Shown: positions 25,392 through 34,303 of the stretch, one piece after another
Numbering within the stretch: the first letter of the stretch is position 1
Layout: every line of letters starts with the position of its first letter
Assembly (NCBI RefSeq): GCF_011682175.1
Contig: NZ_WHJG01000019.1
Span: 1 to 64,000, forward strand
Length of the DNA stretch: 64,000 nucleotides
Origin: Massilia frigida
Lineage (GTDB): Bacteria; Pseudomonadota; Gammaproteobacteria; Burkholderiales; Burkholderiaceae_D
Reading direction: 5' to 3'
The notes under the pieces: model-generated
What the model was told of the DNA's origin: nothing
Seen by the model: the letters and a program-made list of their open reading frames with translations, nothing else
Databases searched by the model: none
Translations under genes and position numbers: made by a program

Positions 25392-28073
25392 ATGAGCAGC
25401 GCGCGCGCCCGCCTCACGCGCCTGGTCGGGCTCGGGCTGGAAACCCACATCTCGCTACCGCTGTTCGCGCTGCTGCTGCTGGCGACGATCTGGATGGCCA
25501 CCGACCGCTTCATCGGCATCGAACGCGCGGCCGCGCGCAACGCCGCGCGCGAATCGAGCCAGGAACTGATCGACACCTACGAAGCGCAGATGCAGCGCAA
25601 CCTGGGCAGCATCGACCAGACCCTCAAGGTGCTCAAGTACGCGGTCGAACTGAAAGGCACGGCCGGCGCGCTGCCGGCCCTGAACCAGCAAGGCTTGCTG
25701 CCTTCGGGACTGGTGTTCGTGGTCAGCATCGCCGACCGCGGCGGCATGGTGGTGGCCAGCAATCCGCCGGCGCGCGTGATCGACGTCTCGGCCCAGAACT
25801 ACTTTGCCTTTCACCGCGACAGCGACACGAATACCCCCTTCGTGAGCCAGACCCTGCGCGACGATGCCAATCCCGACTGGCACCTGCACTTCACGCGGCG
25901 CCTGAACGACAAGGATGGCCGCTTCGCCGGCGTGGCCATCGTCGAAGTCGACCCGGGCTACTTCACCAGCGGCTACGAGCGTTCGCGCCTGGGCGAGTCG
26001 GGCGCGCTCGGGCTGTATGGCACGGACGGCGTGTTCCGCGCCCTGCGCATCGGCGACAAGGTGGTGTGGGGCCAGCGCGCGCCGCAACTGGCGCGCGAGA
26101 CCGGCGCCGGCCAGGTCGTCGCCAACGCCTGGGATGGCGTGCGCCGCTACACCAGCGTGCGCCGCCTGCACGGCTTTTCGCTCACCGCGCTGGTCGGCCT
26201 GTCCGAACACGAATCGATGGCCGCCTTCGAGCAGCAGCGCCGCAATTACCTGTGGGTGGCCGGCAGCGGCAGCGCGCTGCTGGTCATCATCGTCACCCTG
26301 GTGTGCGGCTGGTCGTGGCAGCTCACGCGCACGCGGCGCCGCATCCGCCGCGCCCAGGAGACTTACGCGGCCGCCTCGGAAGCGAGCCTGGACGCGTTTT
26401 TCGTCATGCGCAGCATCAGTGCCGAGGGCGGCGCGATCACCGACTTCATCATCGAAGCGACCAACACGCGCGCCGAAAAGCTGGCCGGCATGGACAAACC
26501 GAGCCTGCGCGGCCTGCGCCTGTCGGCCATGCTGCCCGCCTTTCGCGACAACGGCATTTTCGAGGACCTGATCAAGGTCACCCTGGTCGGCGGCGTGCAC
26601 GAAGCCGAATGGCTGGCCGAATTGAGCGGCGAGCGCACCTGCTGGCTGCACCGCCAGGTGGTCGCGGTCGAAGGCGGCGTGGTGGCGATCGTGCGCGACA
26701 TCACCGAGCGCAAGGTGGCCGAGGAACGCATCCGCCACATGGCGCACCACGACGAATTGACCGGCCTGCCCAACCGCAGCCTGATCCGCGACCGCCTCGA
26801 CCAGGCCATCCTGCAGGCGCAGCGGCGCGGGCGCTGCGTGGTGGTGGCCTTCATCGACCTCGATGGCTTCAAGCTGGTCAACGACGGCTTAGGTCACAAC
26901 GCCGGCGACGAACTGCTGAAAGTCGTGGGCGCGCGCATGAGCGCCTGCGTGCGGCGCGAGGATACCCTGGGCCGCTTCGGCGGCGACGAATTCATCATCA
27001 TCCTGCCCGACCAGGCCGACAATCCGATGGCGGTCGCTCCCCTCCTCGAAAAAATCCGCCAGGCGGTCACCGAACCGATGCTGCTCGGTGGCCAGGAAGT
27101 GCAGGTCAGCTGCAGCATGGGCGTGGTGATGTACCCGCGCGACGGCGCCGATCCGAACGCCTTGATGATGAACGCCGACGCCGCCATGTACCGCGCCAAG
27201 GAGATGGGCAACAATAACTTCCAGTTCTACGCGCGCGAGATGAACGCCAGCGTGGAAGAAAAACTGATGCTGCTCGAAGGCTTGCGCGGCGCCCTCGACG
27301 AGGGCCAGTTCCACCTGCTGTACCAGCCCAAGGTGGACCTGCGCAGCGGCCTCATTTTCGGCGTCGAAGCGCTGATCCGCTGGGAGCATCCGGAGCACGG
27401 CGTGGTGTCGCCGCTGCGCTTCATCGGCCTGGCCGAGGAAAGCGGCCTGATTGTCGCCATCGGCGACTGGGTGCTGCACACGGCCTGCCGCCAGAACAAG
27501 GCGTGGCAGGATGCGGGGCTGGCGCCGATCACCATGTCGGTGAATGTCTCGCCGCGCCAGTTCGAGGAAAAGCGCCTGGTCGAGCGGGTCGCGGCCGCCC
27601 TGCGCGAGAGCGCCCTGGACCCGGGCGCGCTGGAACTGGAAGTGACCGAAAGCCTGATCATGCGCGACCTGGCGCAGTCGGTCGGCAAGATGCGCGAACT
27701 CAAGGCGATGGGGATTTCGCTCTCGATCGACGACTTCGGCACCGGTTATTCGAGCCTGTCGGCGCTCAAGTCCTTCCCCATCAGCACCCTGAAGATCGAC
27801 AAGTCCTTCGTGCGCGAACTGGCCGACAATACCGACGACCAGGCCATCGCGATGGCCGTGATCTCGCTCGGCCACAAGCTGAACCTGCGCGTGATCGCGG
27901 AAGGCGTCGAGACCGAGCAGCAGTGCACCTTCTTGCGCGATAACGACTGCGACGAGATGCAGGGCTACCTGTTCAGCCGCCCGGTGCCGGCGGCGCAGAT
28001 TGCGGCGCTGCTGGAAGAACAGGCGCGCATGCAGTCCGGCTGCGACCACCCGGGCGCTGGGGCTTACCCATAG
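25392..28073 (+). CDS. Membrane-anchored GGDEF-EAL c-di-GMP enzyme with Cache-type sensor
   Basis: An 893-residue bifunctional c-di-GMP protein. Two membrane helices (about residues 17-35 and 292-315) bracket a periplasmic double-Cache-type domain; a PAS-like domain follows (about 325-445). The GGDEF motif is intact at 530-534 (GRFGGDEFIII) and the EAL motif at 659-661, with later PDE residues also present (ELEVTES, DDFGTGYSS, KIDKSF, AEGVET). Both activities are therefore possible. It starts 2 bases after the binding-protein gene and probably forms a sensing module with it and the porin. Confidence 0.95.
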   Translation: MSSARARLTRLVGLGLETHISLPLFALLLLATIWMATDRFIGIERAAARNAARESSQELIDTYEAQMQRNLGSIDQTLKVLKYAVELKGTAGALPALNQQGLLPSGLVFVVSIADRGGMVVASNPPARVIDVSAQNYFAFHRDSDTNTPFVSQTLRDDANPDWHLHFTRRLNDKDGRFAGVAIVEVDPGYFTSGYERSRLGESGALGLYGTDGVFRALRIGDKVVWGQRAPQLARETGAGQVVANAWDGVRRYTSVRRLHGFSLTALVGLSEHESMAAFEQQRRNYLWVAGSGSALLVIIVTLVCGWSWQLTRTRRRIRRAQETYAAASEASLDAFFVMRSISAEGGAITDFIIEATNTRAEKLAGMDKPSLRGLRLSAMLPAFRDNGIFEDLIKVTLVGGVHEAEWLAELSGERTCWLHRQVVAVEGGVVAIVRDITERKVAEERIRHMAHHDELTGLPNRSLIRDRLDQAILQAQRRGRCVVVAFIDLDGFKLVNDGLGHNAGDELLKVVGARMSACVRREDTLGRFGGDEFIIILPDQADNPMAVAPLLEKIRQAVTEPMLLGGQEVQVSCSMGVVMYPRDGADPNALMMNADAAMYRAKEMGNNNFQFYAREMNASVEEKLMLLEGLRGALDEGQFHLLYQPKVDLRSGLIFGVEALIRWEHPEHGVVSPLRFIGLAEESGLIVAIGDWVLHTACRQNKAWQDAGLAPITMSVNVSPRQFEEKRLVERVAAALRESALDPGALELEVTESLIMRDLAQSVGKMRELKAMGISLSIDDFGTGYSSLSALKSFPISTLKIDKSFVRELADNTDDQAIAMAVISLGHKLNLRVIAEGVETEQQCTFLRDNDCDEMQGYLFSRPVPAAQIAALLEEQARMQSGCDHPGAGAYP

Positions 28074-28094
28074 CCCGACGCGGCCTAAGCAGTT

Positions 28095-28937
28095 TTACGC
28101 AAAGCGCATCGCCACCGCGCCGCCCGCAATCAAACCGACCGCGCACAGGCGACGCACGCCAAGCCGCTCGCGCAGGAACACGCGCGCGATCAGCGCCGCA
28201 AACAGGATCGATGTCTCGCGCAGCGCGGCGATGACGGCCACGGGCGCCGCAGTCATCGCCCACAAGGCCAGTCCGTACGACGCCATCGAGACCAAGCCAC
28301 CAAGCATGCCGGTTTTCCAATATTGGCGCCCGTATTCCCGCAACGCCTGCCGTTTGCCCATCACCGCAACGAGCAGCACGACTGCCGACAGCGCGAACAG
28401 CCACAAGGTGTAGGCGAGCGGCGCCCCGGAGCGGCGCACGCCGATGCCGTCGATCAGCGTGTAGCAGGCGATCACGGCGGCGTTAAGCAAGGCGAACAGG
28501 GTGGCGCGGCGCGAAGGTGGCGCCGCGCCGGCGCCACGCCACAGGCTCATCGCCAGCACGCCGGCGCAAATGAGGGCAATCGCGCCATACTGCCTTGCAC
28601 CGAGCGTCTCGCCGACGAGCACGGCGGAGCCGAGCGCCACCAGCAAGGGCGCGCTGCCGCGCATCAGCGGATAGGCGTGGCTCATGTCGCCGTGCGCATA
28701 GGCGGCGGCCAGCAGCCGGTAGTAAGCAAGGTGGCAGCACGCCGACCCGGCCAGCCACGGCCAGCTGGCCGCGTCGGGCAGCGCCAGGAACGGCAGCGCC
28801 AGCGCGGCCAGCACACCGGCGCCACCGGCCACCAGCACGGTGGAGAGGAGTTTATCGGGGCCCGCCTTGACCAGCGCATTCCAGCTCGCATGCAGCAGCG
28901 CGGCGAACAGCACCAGCAGCACGGTGGCGCCGGACAC
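28095..28937 (-). CDS. EamA/DMT family transporter
   Basis: A 280-residue inner-membrane protein with ten predicted transmembrane helices in two EamA repeats (residues 1-135 and 145-280). Typical motifs are LHASWNALVKAGPDKL at the first helix and SVMGxRQ-like loops later. DMT proteins export or import small metabolites; the substrate is not predictable here. It converges on the GGDEF-EAL gene and precedes the LOG gene on the same strand with an 18-base gap, though no functional link is evident. Confidence 0.9.
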   Translation of the reverse strand: MSGATVLLVLFAALLHASWNALVKAGPDKLLSTVLVAGGAGVLAALALPFLALPDAASWPWLAGSACCHLAYYRLLAAAYAHGDMSHAYPLMRGSAPLLVALGSAVLVGETLGARQYGAIALICAGVLAMSLWRGAGAAPPSRRATLFALLNAAVIACYTLIDGIGVRRSGAPLAYTLWLFALSAVVLLVAVMGKRQALREYGRQYWKTGMLGGLVSMASYGLALWAMTAAPVAVIAALRETSILFAALIARVFLRERLGVRRLCAVGLIAGGAVAMRFA

Positions 28938-28955
28938 GGGGCGGCCGGCGCGTCG

Positions 28956-29495
28956 TTAGCTGGCCAGCAGGCGCGCCAGCAGCGCCTCCGGCTCGGCTTC
29001 GACCATCATCAAGCCCGCATGCTCCTCGCGCACGAAGGCTTCGCGATGCTGGTGCGCCACGAACGCGGCCAGCAGGTCGTAGAAACCGCCGGCATTGAGC
29101 ACGCCGACCGGCTTGCGGTGGATGCCGAGCTGCGACCAGGTCAGCATCTCGAACAATTCTTCGAGCGTCCCCATCCCGCCCGGCATGGCGATAAAGCCGT
29201 CCGACAGTTCGGCCATCATGGCTTTGCGTTCATGCATGTCGCGCACGATGAATAGCTTGGTCAGGCCGTCATGCGCCAGTTCGCGTTCGAGCAGCGCCTG
29301 CGGAATCACGCCGACCGCTTCACCGCCCAGGCGCAGCACTTCGTCGGCGATAACGCCCATCAGGCCCACCTTGCCGCCGCCATACACGAGGCCGATGCCC
29401 TGCCCCACCAGCGCACGCCCCATGGCGCGCGCGGCCTCCGCGTACAGCGGCAAGGCGCCGTACGAGGCGCCGCAATAAACTGCGATTGACTTCAT
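28956..29495 (-). CDS. LOG family protein (cytokinin riboside monophosphate phosphoribohydrolase-like)
   Basis: A 179-residue Rossmann-fold protein of the TIGR00730/LOG family. The diagnostic PGGMGTLEE motif is at residues 105-113, with YCGAS near the start and GLVYGGGKVGLMG near 37-47. LOG proteins hydrolyse N6-modified or plain AMP to free base and ribose 5-phosphate. The ATG at 29495 is at the family start. A TetR gene is 13 bases upstream on the same strand, so they are probably co-transcribed. Confidence 0.93.
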   Translation of the reverse strand: MKSIAVYCGASYGALPLYAEAARAMGRALVGQGIGLVYGGGKVGLMGVIADEVLRLGGEAVGVIPQALLERELAHDGLTKLFIVRDMHERKAMMAELSDGFIAMPGGMGTLEELFEMLTWSQLGIHRKPVGVLNAGGFYDLLAAFVAHQHREAFVREEHAGLMMVEAEPEALLARLLAS

Positions 29496-29508
29496 TGATT
29501 CCTGCTTC

Positions 29509-30174
29509 TTATTTGAGTTTTTTGAGGTATTCCTCGGACAGCTTCTGGAACAGCAGATGCGTGTCGCCGCGCAGGTAGGGCCCGATTTGCGAGAGTACCT
29601 GGTAGCAGCCGCGCGCCAGCGCGTCCGACATGGCCTGCTGCTCCGAATACTTGCGCGGATTGAGCACGTATTCGTACGACAGCCAGTAGGTGGCGACGAC
29701 CACCATGTTGGTGGCCATGGCATTGATGTCGGCGTCCGACGCTTCGAGCGACTTTTCGCTGCGCAGGTCTTCGCACAATTCCTTGGCCACCTTGATCTTG
29801 TGCGCCAGGATCAGCTTGAAATGCAGTTCGAGCTTGCGGTTACGCGAGAGCAGGTCGTTCAGGTCGCGGTAGAAGAAGCGGTAGCGCCAGATCAGTTCAA
29901 ACATCAGGTGCAGGTAAATCCACACATCCTCGATGTTCGAGCGGCGCCCGTCCGGCACCGTCAGGATGCGTTCGATCTCCGCTTCGAACTGCACGAAGAT
30001 CGAGTTGACGATGTCGTCCTTGTTGCGGAAATGGTAGTAGAGATTGCCCGGGGAGATATTCATCTCCTCGGCGATCACGGTGGTCGTGATATTCGGCTCG
30101 CCGAACTCGTTAAACAGCCGCAACGACAATTCCAGGATGCGTTCTCGGGTGCGGCGTGGCGCTTTTTGTAGCAT
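29509..30174 (-). CDS. TetR/AcrR family regulator
   Basis: A 221-residue TetR regulator. The HTH at residues 8-55 contains ITTTVIAEEMNISPGNLYYH followed by FRNKDDIVNSIF. The C-terminal domain (TetR_C type, rich in WIYLHLMFELIWRYRFFYRD) resembles regulators near phasin and lipid metabolism genes in betaproteobacteria. The ATG at 30174 begins the domain; upstream residues from 30225 look untranslated. It may control the LOG gene, the phasin gene at 30263, or itself; no operator was recognised. Confidence 0.88.
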   Translation of the reverse strand: MLQKAPRRTRERILELSLRLFNEFGEPNITTTVIAEEMNISPGNLYYHFRNKDDIVNSIFVQFEAEIERILTVPDGRRSNIEDVWIYLHLMFELIWRYRFFYRDLNDLLSRNRKLELHFKLILAHKIKVAKELCEDLRSEKSLEASDADINAMATNMVVVATYWLSYEYVLNPRKYSEQQAMSDALARGCYQVLSQIGPYLRGDTHLLFQKLSEEYLKKLK

Positions 30175-30262
30175 GGCGGGGCGGTCGGTGTTTTTTCTCA
30201 CGCAAGCATAACACCGAACACCCATGTATTCACAGGGCCAATGACGATACCCCGGCGTACGG

Positions 30263-30811
30263 TCACTCGCCCTTGCCGCCCTTCGGCGCGGCCGCTTTGC
30301 TGAGCGCGGGCTTGCGCGTGCGCGCCGCTGCCGTCTTGGCGGCTGGCTTGGCCGTCTTCCCGGCCGCCTTCCTGGCCGCCGCCTTGGGGGCCGCCTTGGG
30401 GGCTTGCGCGCCCAACTCTTCCAGCTGCTTGCTCAATTGCTCGACCTTCAAGGCGAGCGCATCGATTTCCTGCCGGGTCGGCACGCCCATCGTGGCCAGC
30501 GCGCGCGTGACCCGGTCTTCGAACACCTGCTCCATCTTGTCCCACGAACCGGATGCCTGGCGGGCCACGAGGTCGGCCACGTCGGCGGCGGCATCGGCCA
30601 CGTTGCCGGCCTTGTCCCCGGCCATCGAGCGCGTGCGTTTTTGCAGCTCGTTGCCTTCCTCGACCAGTTTGTTGAAGACCCGTGTGCCCTCCTGCTGCGC
30701 CTTGGCGAACGCGCCCAGGCCGGCTTGCCAGACCTGATGCGCCGAACTGCGCACGGTGTCGGTGAGCTGGGCGTCTTCGTCGATCGTTTGCGGCTTGAGT
30801 TTTTTTTCCAT
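30263..30811 (-). CDS. Phasin with histone-like Ala/Lys/Pro tail (PhaF-like)
   Basis: A 182-residue phasin. The N-terminal amphipathic helical region (VWQAGLGAFAKAQQEGTRVF, then LVEEGNELQKRT) binds polyhydroxyalkanoate granules; residues 110-135 form a heptad coiled coil (EIDALALKVEQLSKQLEEL). The C-terminus is an AAKPA-type basic tail (KAAARKAAGKTAKPAAKTAA) resembling histone H1, which in PhaF links granules to the nucleoid. Length and composition fit the PhaF/PhaI group. Confidence 0.9.
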   Translation of the reverse strand: MEKKLKPQTIDEDAQLTDTVRSSAHQVWQAGLGAFAKAQQEGTRVFNKLVEEGNELQKRTRSMAGDKAGNVADAAADVADLVARQASGSWDKMEQVFEDRVTRALATMGVPTRQEIDALALKVEQLSKQLEELGAQAPKAAPKAAARKAAGKTAKPAAKTAAARTRKPALSKAAAPKGGKGE

Positions 30812-30900
30812 TTGGAAACTCCGTAAATGAGGTGGGGATCGGGCTCGCTGCGGCCCATTCTAGTGGGCTATCTTAGAGCATGCTGTCTAAAGCGTGGGCG

Positions 30901-31509
30901 TCAATCCGTTTCGGCCGCCGGGCTGGCGTCGTCGTCGGATAAAGAGCGGTAATACATTTCCAGCATTCCCAGGCGCGTATGCGCAAAACCGGGCGGGGTC
31001 TTGTCCAGCGATTTCTGGATTTCCTTCCAACGCGCGGGGCGCAGGCCGGGGTCCTGATTCTTGATTTTATCGAGCACGGCAACGGCCTGGTAGCCCGCCT
31101 CGTCGTACGGGCCGGCCGCTACGCGCAGCAGCGCGCTCACCACCGCGGGCGTCATCGGCGCCAGTTGTCCGATGCGCCGCACCGCCAGGGCGCCCCGGGT
31201 CGCGGGGTAGCGCCCGATCAGGATACCGGGGCCGCTGCGGATCACCAGGCCGTAGCTGGAAATCGGCTCGGGCACCAATTCGTCGGCATCGCTCCGCAAT
31301 GGCAGCGTCAGCAAGGCAGGCAGCACGCGTGCGCGCTGCCGCTGCAGGGCATCCCTGGCGGCGGGTGCGGATAACAGGGACTCGACGGCGGCCAGCGGTC
31401 CGTCGCGCAGGCTGCCGATGTCGGCCTCGATGCGCGGCAAGACCAGCCCGATCTGGCGCTTCAGGATTTGGCTCAGCCAGTACATGTGTTCCTCGTTCGC
31501 GCCGGCCAA
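30901..31509 (-). pseudogene. 3' part of a frameshifted HEAT-like protein gene
   Basis: This reading frame (about 202 residues from 31509) has no credible own start: its apparent TTG at 31509 lies inside a frame that reads on upstream as DLHSRDALEFLYERFLAG. Removing one base from the CCC run at 31554-31556 fuses it to the upstream gene (start 32815) into one 637-residue frame. The segment continues the helical, Leu/Ala-rich repeat character (VLPALLTLPLRSD, PAVVSALLRVAAG) and ends EMYYRSLSDDDASPAAETD. It is either a real frameshift or a sequencing error; if real, this part is probably not translated. Confidence 0.65.
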
Positions 31510-31537
31510 AAACCGCTCATAGAGAAATTCCAGCGCA

Positions 31538-32815
31538 TCACGGCTGTGCAGGTCCCGCGAGCATGTTCGACACCGTGGCCAGGCACTGCGTCGCGCCGGC
31601 GCGGGAAGCGTCCCGATAGGCGTTTTTCAGCACGCCAGAATCGGCCGGCGGGATTGGCCCGAGGCTGGCCAGCAGGCTGGCGGAGCGGCATGCCACCGCA
31701 AAGCAGGCCTGCGCCGTGCAGCCGCTCGCGGAATCGCTGCTGCGCTCGGCCAGCGGAGCGGTCCTGGCAATCGCCATGGACAGCGCGGCGCGGCGCACGC
31801 CGTCCGCGCTGTCCGTCGCCGCCAGCAGTGCGCGCAAGCGCTGGTTCGCCTGCGCAATGTCCTGCCCGAGGGCGGTAAATACATCGGCAGCCGACGGATC
31901 GTTCAAGCGATCGATAAAGTAGGCGATGGTCGCCGGCGACGCCATTCCCCGTCTCATCAGGTCCAATGCCGCAGGCAGCAAGGCCGGGTTGTTGGCGGCA
32001 GTGAGAAGGTGCTTGTCCAGTTCCGCCGGCGACGCCCGCTTCCTGAGCGCGGCCTCGATCGCCGCATGCATCGCGTCATCGCTGCTGGCCGCATACGCCT
32101 TGAGGAGGTGCGCAATCCCGATGTCGTTTCCCTGCACGCTGAGAAAAGCGTCGACCAGGCCGGGCCCGATGTGCGGCAGACGCAAGCCGGCCCGCAACGC
32201 CGGCAGCACGGCTGCGGCCCGCCCGCCCTGATCGGCCACGAAGGGCCCCAGCACCGATACCGTCTGCGCGCTGAGGTTTTCCTCTGCCAGCAAGAGCGCA
32301 AGTGCTGCAAAGCGCTCGCGCTCATATCCTTCAGTGAACTTCCAGAACAGGGCGAAGCCCTTTGCGGTCACCTTCGCCTCGTCTTCCGGACCGCCATATT
32401 GCGCCAACAGATAGTGCGCCGCCGACTGCGCGCAAGCGCGCGGCGGCCCGCCGATGCAAATCAGCATGGATAAAAAAAACTCCTTGTCCGATTCCCCGGG
32501 CCGGCCACCGGCCAGCTCCTCGCGCCGCGCAATCGCCTTCGTGGCGACGCAATACGAAGCGGGACGGTCATCATGCAGGAGCCGGATCAGCACAGGGACG
32601 GCTTGCTCGCCCAATGCCACCAGTCGATCTTCAGCACAGTGTATATGCCGCTCCCCACCCTCATGAATCAGCGCCTCCAGGCGCTCCGCAGTCATGGACG
32701 CATACGCACTGCCGCACGCCGATGGCACGACCGTTTTCGCCCCGCTCGCGGCGAACGGGACAAGGGCAAGCATCGCCATGAGCGCGGCACGGCGGATTAC
32801 GGGCGTGAATCTCAT
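31538..32815 (-). pseudogene. 5' part of a frameshifted secreted HEAT-like protein gene
   Basis: From the ATG at 32815 a 425-residue frame with a signal peptide (RRAALMAMLALVPFAASGA) and HEAT-type helical repeats, for example EQAVPVLIRLLHDDRP, AAAVLPALRAGLRLPHIGP and NPALLPAALDLMRRGM. It ends abruptly at SNMLAGPAQP, 30 bases before the apparent start of the next frame. Deleting one base of CCC at 31554-31556 continues it as SNMLADLHSRDALEFLYERF, giving 637 codons to the stop at 30901. HEAT repeats usually bind proteins. Mature product would be periplasmic. The gene is listed as broken; the alternative is an assembly error. Confidence 0.65.
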
Positions 32816-32958
32816 TCCAAAACGTCCTATCGTAAAAAATGGCCGGATGCACCGGCTTGCCATGTCTGGCACATTTTTGATTGGTATCAATTGTAGCGCG
32901 CCATGGTGTATAAAAGAGCCTGCGACGCAGGCAGCGTCACCGGCTTGGAGAGGATGAC

Positions 32959-33660
32959 TTGAACAGGAACTTGACAGGAAGCTGCGTGCTGGCCGCCATG
33001 CTGGCCGCATGCCACGACCAGGCCGCGCAGGCCAAGGACGCCCCCGGCGCGGCCAACACGATGAGCTGCATCATCGATGGCGCCACCACCTTCAGCGCCA
33101 GCGGCAAGGATGTCAGCATCGCCAGCCTGGGCACCACGGCCGCCTCGGCCAACCTGGGACTCGGGCTGCATGCCAGCAGCATCGGCCGCACCCATGCCAT
33201 ATCGACCGGGCTGGTGGAGCTGCCGATCGCCCAGGGCAGCTATCAATTCCCCAAGCCCGGCACGCCCGGCGCCTCGGGCGCCTCCTACCGCATCAGGAAC
33301 GACGCCAACGAGACCCTGGAAGACTATACCGGCAGCGCCTACGGGCAGTTCTACGCCCTGGCCGAGCAGGATCCGCAAGCCCGGCTGGTGCTCGACATCA
33401 CCCGCTTCCAGAAGCTGCCCGCGGCCATGCCGAAAACGCAGCGCCTGAGCATCGCCGGTACCTTCCGCTTCAACGCGGCGTATGTCGCCTACGTCAAGGG
33501 CAAGCTGCCGGACGCCTGCAGCACCGAAGCGCTCACCCGCTCGATGAGCAATATCGGCAAGCCGGTCAGCTACCCGCGCTACAACCCGGACATCTGCGGC
33601 GCAAAACGCCACCGCGTCGAGTGCAAGTTCGACGTGACGCAAGACTTGATGCTGCTGTGA
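32959..33660 (+). CDS. Lipoprotein of unknown function (TTG start)
   Basis: A 233-residue protein. Translation most likely starts at the TTG at 32959: GGAGAGG lies 7 bases upstream, the ATG at 32954 is followed at once by a stop, and the TTG gives a lipoprotein signal peptide with lipobox MLAAC (Cys18). The mature part is secreted and beta-rich, with four further cysteines (SCIIDG, DACSTE, DICGAK, VECKFD) that could pair. No known domain was recognised. It converges on the gene at 33665 with 4 bases between them. The start codon choice is well supported; function is unknown. Confidence 0.78.
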   Translation: MNRNLTGSCVLAAMLAACHDQAAQAKDAPGAANTMSCIIDGATTFSASGKDVSIASLGTTAASANLGLGLHASSIGRTHAISTGLVELPIAQGSYQFPKPGTPGASGASYRIRNDANETLEDYTGSAYGQFYALAEQDPQARLVLDITRFQKLPAAMPKTQRLSIAGTFRFNAAYVAYVKGKLPDACSTEALTRSMSNIGKPVSYPRYNPDICGAKRHRVECKFDVTQDLMLL

Positions 33661-33664
33661 GCCG

Positions 33665-34303
33665 TCAGCGGCAGTTCGCGTTCCACGCATCGTAGTCGGC
33701 GCCGGTGCGGCGCGCCCAGATGGTGGCGCCGCCATCGCGCGCGCTGCGGAACACCAGCGCCACCATTTCTTCGCTGCCCTCGCCGCTCGCGCCGACATCG
33801 ATCGCATACAGCTCGAACGGCGCCGAACGCTGGCGCGCGCAGCCGGTGTTCCCGGCCAGCAGCAGGCGTGCCTTGTCCAGCAGCTTGCCCTGCTGCGCCA
33901 GCACGCCGACCAGTTCCGTGTCCGGCATGCGCTGCAACAGCTCCACCGGCCTGGCCGGCGGCACGCAGCCGCTGGCGCGGTCGAGCCAGACGAACTGGCG
34001 CACGCGTTCGCCGCCGCCCCACTCGCCTTTGTCGGGCGCGTAGGCAAAATCGATGCGCTGCATGCGGCACAGCAGCTTGAGCCCGCGCTGCGGCGCCATG
34101 AGCACCGTGGCCGTCACCTGCCATGGCGCGCCGGCGCCCGCGCGCGTGAGCGCGAAGGCTGGCTGCGCGCTGTGATTCTCGGGGAAACGCTTCTGGTAGT
34201 AGGCATGGAACGATTTGAGCTCGGCCTCGGCCGGGGCCCGCGTCTCCACGGCCGCCTGCGCGGCGCCCGCCACCAGCAGCATGGCCAGCAACGCCGCCCT
34301 CAT
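33665..34303 (-). CDS. Secreted protein of unknown function
   Basis: A 212-residue protein with a signal peptide (MRAALLAMLLVAGAAQA) and four cysteines in the mature part (LLCRMQ, SGCVPP, TGCARQ, NANCR). Beta-strand pattern with WQVTATVLMAPQRGLKLLC and EEMVALVFRSARDGGATIWA. No known domain was recognised. The gene overlaps the 3' end of the histidine kinase gene by 4 bases (ATGA), so it is translated with it and may be a functional partner, but no established family link is known. Confidence 0.7.
   Translation of the reverse strand: MRAALLAMLLVAGAAQAAVETRAPAEAELKSFHAYYQKRFPENHSAQPAFALTRAGAGAPWQVTATVLMAPQRGLKLLCRMQRIDFAYAPDKGEWGGGERVRQFVWLDRASGCVPPARPVELLQRMPDTELVGVLAQQGKLLDKARLLLAGNTGCARQRSAPFELYAIDVGASGEGSEEMVALVFRSARDGGATIWARRTGADYDAWNANCR

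Noticed and set aside
31538-33010. Longer start for the HEAT-like gene at 33010
   Set aside because: The first 65 residues would overlap the divergent lipoprotein gene; the ATG at 32815 gives a proper signal peptide.
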